Assembly: GCA_903887485.1 (NCBI GenBank)
Contig: CAISPV010000025.1
Location: 1 to 49,723 of the forward strand
Origin: an uncultured Desulfobulbaceae bacterium
GTDB lineage: Bacteria; Desulfobacterota; Desulfobulbia; Desulfobulbales; Desulfocapsaceae
DNA length: 49,723 nucleotides
Direction: 5' to 3'
Within the stretch, counting starts at the first letter, position 1; every line of letters begins with the position of its first letter. Made by a program: the position numbers and the translations under genes. Positions 27,813 through 33,683 of the stretch are shown here, piece after piece. The notes beneath the pieces are model-generated. The model was given only the letters and a program-made list of their open reading frames with translations, searched no databases and was not told where the DNA came from.

Positions 27813-30083
27813 TCATCGATGAAACCAACCACGAATCGTATTCCAGACCTCAGGAACACGCCTCTCCAGAGTGTCAGATGACGGACGCTGGGCACCTGCG
27901 GGTACAGTTCCCGCGACAAATGGCAACTTCACATTCTCGCGGGACTCACCACCAAGGGGGCTATAGACGCCCGCATCAATCCTGGCCCACTCAATCCCCT
28001 CAGGTTCCGTAAGCTCCAGCGGCTGGGGATGCAGAGACTGCATGATCTTGCCCCACACCACCATGGCGCCACTGGCACCCGTAAACGCGGTCGGTTTGTT
28101 ATCATCATGGCCAATCCAGACGACCGCCAGCCGATCACCGGTAAAACCGGCAAACCAGCTATCCCGCATTTCATCGGTCGTTCCTGTTTTCCCGGCAGCC
28201 TGAACCGTCTCCGGGATATAATTCAAAAGCGACCTGGCTGTGCCGTGCGTTATCACCCGCTGCAAGGCGGTATTGAGCAGAAAAACAGTTTCAGGCGGAA
28301 AAAGCTGCTCCACAGTCAGGCCAAAACGCTGCACCACCTTGTTATCAACTGTCAGCACGCTGCCAATGACCCGTTGCGGCTGATAAAAACCACCCGTGGC
28401 CAAGACCTGATACATCCGGGCCACTTCCAGAGGCGACAGGGCCGCCGTTCCCAGCAGAAAGGAAGGGTAGGGCGGAAAGTCTCTGGTTATCCCCATCCGC
28501 TTGACATTTTCCACCACCTTTTCCACCCCGACATCCATCCCGATCCTGATCGTGGCCAGGTTATATGAATGGGCCAGCGCCTCATGAAAGGGCACCAGGC
28601 CATGTTCTTTCTTATCATAATTGGCCGGCCGCCAGTCCTTGGTACCAGCAGCGGCGAGGGTCAAGGCTATATCCTGCACCGGGGTCGCCAGGGTGTAGCC
28701 ATTGGCCAGGGCGGTCAAATAAACAACCGGTTTGATGAGCGAGCCAATCGGACGCTGGGCGTCAAGGGCCCGGTTAAACCCGGACTGCGAGGCGTCGCGA
28801 CCGCCAGCCATGGCCAGAATCTCCCCGCCCTCTCTGCTGCTGACAATCACCGCCCCTTCAAGCCCACTCGTGCCGGTACGTTTTTCGAGGACAGACAGCG
28901 TTTCTCCCAGATATTTCTCCACCCGCATCTGCACCTGGGGATCGAGGGTGGTCAGGATCTTCAGACCGCTAGAGACAAGATCCTCCTCACGATAATCCTC
29001 CTTCAACTGGCGGCGCACCAGATCGAGAAAAGCGGGATAGCGGTTAAACCCGCTCTGCACCGTCCCGGTCTTCTCCAGCTTGGCCGCCTTGGCCGTGGCA
29101 TAGGCCTCCGCCGAGATCACCCCTTCGGAACGCATCAGATCAAGCACCACCTGCCGGCGCTGCAGACAGCGCTCTGGAAACCGGCGCAGATCATAATACG
29201 ATGGCCCTTTGATCATCCCCACCATCATGGCCACCTGGGCAGCAGAAAGATCCTTCAACTCCCGCCGGAAATAAAACTGACTGGCCAGACCAAAACCATG
29301 AACCGCCCGCCCCCGGTCCTGACCAAGAAAAATCTCATTGGCATAGGCGGTCAGGATCTCGTCCTTGCTGTAATGGATCTCCAGCAACAGGGACATGATC
29401 AGCTCATTGAGCTTGCGCTGCAGGGTGCGCTCGTTATTGAGGAAAAAATTCTTCACCAGTTGCTGGGTCAAGGTGCTGCCGCCCTGGACCATCTTGCCGG
29501 CGCGGATATTGGCCAGCATGGCCCGCAGGATTCCCAGCGGATCGACACCGGAATGGCGATAAAAACGTTGATCTTCGACGGCAAGCAGGGTCTTGACCAG
29601 CAAATTAGGAAGTTCCTCCCGCTTAAACACAATCCGGTCTTCATTCTCCAGGGGATGAAAGCTGCCGATCCGGGCCGGATCAATCCGGGCCAGGGCAATG
29701 TCAGCACCCGTATCAGTATGGGTAATCTTCCTGACCACCGAGCCGGCAAACTCCACCGTAATCCGGGCCGACTGTTCCACGCCATCAGGAAAGGCAAAAT
29801 CCCTGGTCACCAAATGCATGACGTTACCGGTAAGGTCATAGCCGCCCGGATCTTTCGCCGCCTTGTCCTGACGATACCCAGCCAGCTGCAACTCATCCTC
29901 CAGCATTCTCGCCGAAAAAGGCAGATCAGGATACAATTCCAGAGGACGCGCGTACACCACGGCCGGCAAGGCCCAGCGCTTGCCGTCAAACTTCTGGCGG
30001 ATCACCTTATCCAGATGGGTGACATAGACGCCAAAAGCGACGCAACCAAGCAGCACCAGCGGCACCGCAATCGTGAACACCAT
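27813..30083 (-). CDS. mrcB: Bifunctional penicillin-binding protein (class A, PBP1b type)
   Basis: Polymerises and cross-links peptidoglycan. A membrane helix (about 3-20) leads into a UB2H-like domain (VVYARPLELYPDLPFS to about 130). The GT51 glycosyltransferase follows, with catalytic Glu170 in AVEDQRFYRHSGVD and GGSTLTQQLVKN. The transpeptidase has S448-x-x-K451, SYN and KTGTTDE. Total 756 residues. The frame stays open 54 bp upstream without ATG, GTG or TTG and would encode a basic tail (KKIIPKKAQRLSSRSRGW) typical of such proteins; the ATG used lacks a good ribosome-binding site, so a non-standard start is possible. The UB2H domain suggests regulation by a lipoprotein such as the neighbouring TPR protein. 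Confidence 0.92.
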   Translation of the reverse strand: MVFTIAVPLVLLGCVAFGVYVTHLDKVIRQKFDGKRWALPAVVYARPLELYPDLPFSARMLEDELQLAGYRQDKAAKDPGGYDLTGNVMHLVTRDFAFPDGVEQSARITVEFAGSVVRKITHTDTGADIALARIDPARIGSFHPLENEDRIVFKREELPNLLVKTLLAVEDQRFYRHSGVDPLGILRAMLANIRAGKMVQGGSTLTQQLVKNFFLNNERTLQRKLNELIMSLLLEIHYSKDEILTAYANEIFLGQDRGRAVHGFGLASQFYFRRELKDLSAAQVAMMVGMIKGPSYYDLRRFPERCLQRRQVVLDLMRSEGVISAEAYATAKAAKLEKTGTVQSGFNRYPAFLDLVRRQLKEDYREEDLVSSGLKILTTLDPQVQMRVEKYLGETLSVLEKRTGTSGLEGAVIVSSREGGEILAMAGGRDASQSGFNRALDAQRPIGSLIKPVVYLTALANGYTLATPVQDIALTLAAAGTKDWRPANYDKKEHGLVPFHEALAHSYNLATIRIGMDVGVEKVVENVKRMGITRDFPPYPSFLLGTAALSPLEVARMYQVLATGGFYQPQRVIGSVLTVDNKVVQRFGLTVEQLFPPETVFLLNTALQRVITHGTARSLLNYIPETVQAAGKTGTTDEMRDSWFAGFTGDRLAVVWIGHDDNKPTAFTGASGAMVVWGKIMQSLHPQPLELTEPEGIEWARIDAGVYSPLGGESRENVKLPFVAGTVPAGAQRPSSDTLERRVPEVWNTIRGWFHR

Positions 30084-30385
30084 CCACCCACGCGACCTGC
30101 TACTCAGACGTTGCGCTTTTTTCGGGATTATCTTTTTTTCTCAGGCAAAATTTAAAGTACCACTCAATAGAAAAAACCAGAAAGCTCTGCACCTGCTACT
30201 GGATAGGCAGATACGGTAACATAGCAGATTCATGAACCAGAGATTGAAATTCGGTTGAAATTTCAGTTTATTATTTATTTTGACTTTCCATCTTCCACCC
30301 CATAATATCGTTAGATACGGAAAACAACAACCTGAAACAGGTTATTGTTCAGAATGTTGAACGAGAGAATTTTGACAAGAGTAAA

Positions 30386-30450
30386 GATATTCCCCCCTTA
30401 TTTCTCGTGGGGAATATCGAAAAACTTTAAATATGAAGAACGTCCCCTTT
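30386..30450 (+). repeat. Relic of a RAYT element right end with REP-like hairpin
   Basis: A 10-bp perfect inverted repeat GATATTCCCC/GGGGAATATC (30386-30395, 30409-30418) runs into ACTTTAAATATGAAGAACG and TCCCC. The same order of bases occurs at the end of the intact transposase element (37621-37663: GGGGATATC, ACTTTAAATATCAGGAGCG, TTCC). Read on the other strand it also matches the left end of that element (AAAGGGGACGTACTT). It is therefore most likely a left-over end of a second copy. Confidence 0.6.
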
Positions 30451-30504
30451 TCTTTCCTTTTCTTTCCGATGATTTTTCCGTACTCATTGCCCTCTCCTCC
30501 TCTG

Positions 30505-30705
30505 TCATGGGTTGATCGGCATAACCGGAAAGGGGAGCCGTCGATATAGGCTCTCTTCCAAACGGGATAGCAAATGCTTCACCAGTGACAAAGACGCCAG
30601 CTCCCGGACCACGCTAACAAACGGGCGCAGGGCACCAATGACGATGCGGCCTCCACAGTCCGGCTGCCGCTTTTTACAATAAGCAACTTCAAAAGCTCGA
30701 TCAAG
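30505..30705 (-). pseudogene. Unidentified C-terminal gene remnant
   Basis: A 66-codon minus-strand frame, bounded upstream by an in-frame stop at 30706 and without a usable start codon near its beginning. It encodes a protein-like sequence (AFEVAYCKKRQPDCGGRIV, FVSVVRELASLSLVKHLL, then LPFPVMPINP). The amphipathic Leu-rich helix and lack of a start suggest the tail of a truncated gene. I do not recognise the family. It lies directly outside the first attC site, so truncation could date from formation of the island. Confidence 0.35.
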
Positions 30706-30743
30706 TTACTTTATGATAAATCGCCGCCGTAGGCGGTGTGAGG

Positions 30744-30835
30744 CGCTAACATGCGGGTCAAGCGGGACCGGCGAAATGCCGGCTTTGGTCTTTGCCAGCG
30801 CTTGCGCGCCGGCCCCTTACCCCTAGACGTTAGGA
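30744..30835 (+). other. attC site 1
   Basis: Begins GCTAACATGCGGGTCAAGC and ends CCTTACCCCTAGACGTTAGG. The outer arms pair with few mismatches, and an inner GCCGGC block gives a second paired box. The recombination point would be in GTTAGG at 30829. It belongs to a lost upstream cassette. Confidence 0.75.
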
Positions 30836-30843
30836 TGTTTGCT

Positions 30844-31605
30844 ATGGATCAGCTATACGACCAATCCTTGAGTAACATGGAGAATACTTTGCACGATCTC
30901 TCGCAACGCGTTCCTCAGCCGCAGCGCGTACCGTACAAGGATTCGTTTGTCTTTCGGTATGCCGAGAAAAATATCCATCAAGCACTAATTCAGAAGCTGG
31001 CGCGCCTTATAAGCAGCCTCCATGCTGCTCGACTCTTGATGGAGCATGGCTTTGTTCAAGAGCAGGCTGCGTTACAGCGCGTACTTGACGAGATTAGAGA
31101 AGACATTAGCTTTCTCGCATTTGCTGTGATCTTCAACAATAAAACTCCACTTCACCAAACATATCTAGATGCTTTTTTTGAAGAGGAGTTCGACGCCGAT
31201 ACAGCTATGGCTTCAACACAAAAACGTCCTATGGTTCAACGAAAGAAAATTCGCGCCTACAACACACGATGTTTGGGCGCAGCTATGGATTTTAGTAGTA
31301 ATGAAGCCTCTAGAACAGTTAGCAAGACATACTCGGGCTATGTTCATGCGGCATCACCACAAATCATGGACATGTACGGCGGAAATCCTCCAAGATTTCA
31401 TGTGCGTGGAATGCTGGGAACTGAGCGCCAACAGGAGCACAGGGATGACCTCTGGAATTACTTCTACCGAAGTATCCTTGCCTTTTCGTTCGCAGCCAAG
31501 GCTTTTGGCGACGAAGTACTTTTTGCAAAGATACATGAGTTCACCATAGAGTTTGAACGTCTATCCGGTAAGAACTATGGGCCAAGCAAGCAAAACCAAT
31601 CCTAA
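30844..31605 (+). CDS. Cassette 1: hypothetical helical protein
   Basis: A 253-residue cytoplasmic protein with no signal peptide or membrane segment. The AGGA of the attC end (GTTAGGATG) can serve as ribosome-binding site for the ATG at 30844; the ATG at 30835 inside that site is the alternative. The sequence is mostly alpha-helical (MENTLHDLSQRV, LIQKLARLISSLHAARLL, QAALQRVLDEIREDI), with a Tyr/Phe-rich C-terminal half. No catalytic motif is seen. The layout recalls cassette-borne hypothetical proteins of environmental integrons, but I cannot assign a family. Its TAA stop is the start of attC 2. Confidence 0.75.
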   Translation: MDQLYDQSLSNMENTLHDLSQRVPQPQRVPYKDSFVFRYAEKNIHQALIQKLARLISSLHAARLLMEHGFVQEQAALQRVLDEIREDISFLAFAVIFNNKTPLHQTYLDAFFEEEFDADTAMASTQKRPMVQRKKIRAYNTRCLGAAMDFSSNEASRTVSKTYSGYVHAASPQIMDMYGGNPPRFHVRGMLGTERQQEHRDDLWNYFYRSILAFSFAAKAFGDEVLFAKIHEFTIEFERLSGKNYGPSKQNQS

Positions 31606-31687
31606 CGATGGGCCTCAAACAGACGCCGGGGAGCGCTGTGGTATTGGCGAAGTCCAGTGGCGGCGCTGCTTAGGCCCATCGTTATGG
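31602..31687 (+). other. attC site 2
   Basis: The outer arms TAACGATGGGCCT (31603-31615) and AGGCCCATCGTTA (31672-31684) are perfect 13-bp reverse complements. Inner boxes GACGCCG/CGGCGCTGC pair with an unpaired offset. Recombination point GTTATGG at 31681. This is the best-formed site of the array. Confidence 0.9.
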
Positions 31688-31759
31688 TATAGAGTGCAAA
31701 AAAACTAACAGCCACTTAGGCGAGACACTAGTCAATTAAACATGGAATGGATGATCTAG

Positions 31760-32467
31760 ATGGAACCAGCAAACATAATAATATGGACATGTGTACTTGT
31801 TTTCATTGTAACTGCAACAATTGCACTTTTGCATGTGTCAGGAATAAGACCATTGCCTAATCCACGCCATGGGGAAATTCTATTTAAAGTATTAATCGTC
31901 GAAGTGGCTGTAATTGCTATTTCAATATTTGGTTCGTACAAGGAACTTTATCAGAAACATAACGAAGAAGTTCAATTCGCTAAGCCAGCCGTCGGATGGA
32001 AACAATTCACAGATAAAGAACGTGGATTTGCTGTTTCATTTCCAAACAGGTGGTTTTTGGATGACAGATCATACAAATTAGATGGCACTTTCTTTATACA
32101 AGTTCCTGATAATACTAAGGTAAACATTAATATTACATACGAAAAGGTAATTGATAAATATGTCAACGATATCAAATCCTACTTTGATGAGACGATAATT
32201 GAAAACAAAACAATGTTTAAAGCAACCATAAGTAATGAGACAAGATTTAATTATAAAGGGTTCCAATCAATGTCATTCATTGCCCAATTGAATGGCATTG
32301 GAAAAGATAGCACTTCATTCAAGCAATATGTGATGCAAGTCTACGACCAGAGGAGTGGAGTCGTTTACACGCTTGCTTTTACCTGTCCAGATAGTGTTTG
32401 GGAAAAATACTACCCTGATGGCAGAGATATAATGAATTCATTTGAGTGGCGTGAAAACAAAGCCTAA
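31760..32467 (+). CDS. Cassette 2: membrane-anchored protein with PsbP/DUF1795-like domain
   Basis: A 235-residue protein. Two N-terminal hydrophobic helices (about 6-26 and 44-62) are followed by a soluble domain that starts GFAVSFPNRWFLDDRSYK and contains alternating beta-strands and one helix, ending YYPDGRDIMNSFEW. This is the layout of PsbP-like/DUF1795 (DcrB) domains, found in bacterial periplasmic proteins of poorly known function; the assignment is by pattern only. Codon use is AT-rich compared with the flanking core genes. Its TAA stop opens attC 3. The ribosome-binding site is weak. Confidence 0.75.
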   Translation: MEPANIIIWTCVLVFIVTATIALLHVSGIRPLPNPRHGEILFKVLIVEVAVIAISIFGSYKELYQKHNEEVQFAKPAVGWKQFTDKERGFAVSFPNRWFLDDRSYKLDGTFFIQVPDNTKVNINITYEKVIDKYVNDIKSYFDETIIENKTMFKATISNETRFNYKGFQSMSFIAQLNGIGKDSTSFKQYVMQVYDQRSGVVYTLAFTCPDSVWEKYYPDGRDIMNSFEWRENKA

Positions 32468-32515
32468 TTATGTGCTCAATGCTCTAGCGGCATTCCGCAA
32501 AACTCGATGTTATGG
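32463..32515 (+). other. attC site 3 (short, degenerate)
   Basis: Starts with the stop of gene 2 (CCTAATTATG), has a central GCGG-CATT-CCGC hairpin and ends GATGTTATGG, with the recombination point at GTT 32509. Outer pairing is poor and the AAC box reads AAT. It is accepted mainly for its place between two cassette genes and its intact 3' end, which resembles that of attC 2. Confidence 0.5.
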
Positions 32516-32525
32516 TGAGGTATCA

Positions 32526-33029
32526 ATGAAAGAAAATTTGCAAAAAAGCATAAATCGAGCAATCACCCTATTAAACACGCCACAAGAATATGAAAAATAT
32601 ATTTCAATCAAATTGTCTCCACCGTCTGGGTGTTGCTGTTCTCATTGCTGGCCAGAAACATGGCGAAAAGTAAACGAATTCATTTCACCTTCAGGCCCTG
32701 TCGGGCATGAAGGTGACGCTTTAATAGAAATAAATAAAAACACATTTGTTCTTGAGTCTCACGAAAGTGGCCCAGAAATAACTTTATATCTTGCTCTGGC
32801 AACTGCATCAGCAACTTTAGTAAAATCAGTTATTGAACTTGTTACAGTTATTATTAAAGGCATATCAAACGAAAGCAGAAAGCAACCACCAAGAATCAAG
32901 ATTACAAAAAAGCAATTTACTAAAGGTGAAATTGAGGAAGAAATTGTATTTGAGATTGATATCCCTATTTCAAAAGGCATAGAAAAGCAACTTGAAGAAA
33001 AAATTATAAAGGCGCTTAATAAACCATAA
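32526..33029 (+). CDS. Cassette 3: hypothetical membrane protein with Cys cluster
   Basis: A 167-residue protein starting at the ATG at 32526, with GGTGAGG upstream; longer frames start inside the attC site. Near residues 34-45 it has a striking cluster, SGCCCSHCWPETW, that could bind metal or form disulfides. A hydrophobic helix (about 78-100, LYLALATASATLVKSVIELV) divides it from a basic and acidic C-terminal part (RIKITKKQFTKGEIEEEIVF). I do not recognise the family. It is AT-rich like gene 2. Its TAA stop begins attC 4. Confidence 0.72.
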   Translation: MKENLQKSINRAITLLNTPQEYEKYISIKLSPPSGCCCSHCWPETWRKVNEFISPSGPVGHEGDALIEINKNTFVLESHESGPEITLYLALATASATLVKSVIELVTVIIKGISNESRKQPPRIKITKKQFTKGEIEEEIVFEIDIPISKGIEKQLEEKIIKALNKP

Positions 33030-33113
33030 CCAGTCACTACAGCGGACCCGGTACAATCTGGCGTGAACTATCTGCAACTTCAATGGCCGGGTCCGCTGAG
33101 CTTGGCGTTAACG
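33025..33113 (+). other. attC site 4
   Basis: Starts at the stop of gene 3 (CCATAACCAG) and ends GGCGTTAACG (recombination point 33107). Inner boxes GCGGACCCGG (33042-33051) and CCGGGTCCGC (33087-33096) are perfect reverse complements, separated by about 35 bp. Confidence 0.88.
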
Positions 33114-33136
33114 CTGTCCATAAGGGAACTGAACGT

Positions 33137-33562
33137 ATGGAATCTGTATTGAATGCACTCATCGCAAAACTGCCAGTTCGAGCATTGAGCTTAACAGTTG
33201 CGTTTGTCCTAACTTGGATTTCTGGACTTACCATCGCAGGGATAGTTACTCATCGCGCAGTTGAGTTCTTTCCTCCAAAGATTGGTTCAGATCCGATCCT
33301 CCAAAAAGAGATGGCGGGTCTTTCGGCAGAAGTTAAGAATCTTGCTGCTACAGAAATGGAATATAGAAAGATTGTCTTCGCGGCTCAGGAAAAGGCAATG
33401 GACGATTTGATTGTGCTCAGACGAATCGGCTCGCCCGGGGAAAGTGAAGCCAAGAGCAATATTGAAAAATATGCCGAATTGTTGCGCAGCGAAGATTCCA
33501 AGATCAGCACTGCCATTGAAGAGCTAAAACAGAAGGCTGCGTCCATTGAAAAACAGCTCTAA
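33137..33562 (+). CDS. Cassette 4: small membrane-anchored coiled-coil protein
   Basis: A 141-residue protein from the ATG at 33137, preceded by AAGGGA; the longer frame starts within the attC site. A single transmembrane helix lies at about 13-37 (LSLTVAFVLTWISGLTIAG). Two long polar helices follow with heptad-like spacing (LQKEMAGLSAEVKNLAA, then YAELLRSEDSKISTAIEEL and KQKAASIEKQL), suggesting a coiled-coil stalk. No catalytic motif. The gene ends on the TAA of attC 5. Function unknown. It directly precedes the large lytic protein gene, but cassette neighbours need not be related. Confidence 0.74.
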   Translation: MESVLNALIAKLPVRALSLTVAFVLTWISGLTIAGIVTHRAVEFFPPKIGSDPILQKEMAGLSAEVKNLAATEMEYRKIVFAAQEKAMDDLIVLRRIGSPGESEAKSNIEKYAELLRSEDSKISTAIEELKQKAASIEKQL

Positions 33563-33622
33563 CCCTACGCTCAACCGGACCTGCGCGAAAAGCCGCGCAG
33601 GCCGGTTAGCTGCACGTTGGGT
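33558..33622 (+). other. attC site 5
   Basis: TCTAACCC at the stop of gene 4, and GTTGGG at 33616. Arms AACCGGACCTGCGCG (33573-33587) and CGCGCAGGCCGGTT (33594-33607) pair fully except for one extra A at 33579. A single unpaired extrahelical base of this kind is what integron integrases use to choose the strand of folded attC sites. Confidence 0.88.
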
Positions 33623-33683
33623 ATCGTGAAAACTCAGACTTGTCTTTATCGTTATTCAACCACCACGAGGGAGGCGAATAAAA

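Larger units (their letters stand above)
30084..30743. other. Gene-poor junction between core genome and cassette island
   Basis: About 660 bp without an intact gene. It holds a hairpin AACAACAACCTG/CAGGTTATTGTT (30323-30349), the RAYT-type repeat relic at 30386-30450 and a C-terminal gene remnant at 30505-30705 on the minus strand. The last 35 bp before the first attC site (GCCGCCGTAGGCGGTGTGAG) look like the tail of a lost integron cassette. No integron integrase is present. Confidence 0.6.

Noticed and set aside
28569-30155. 528-codon plus-strand open frame
   Set aside because: It is antisense to the penicillin-binding protein gene, whose motifs are all intact. The product is His/Gln/Pro-rich without any domain, typical of a shadow of a GC-rich gene.
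30589-30640. GCTAACAAACGGGCG as an additional attC start
   Set aside because: No matching 3' half (complementary arm plus GTTAGG-type end) is found downstream, so it is not counted as a site.
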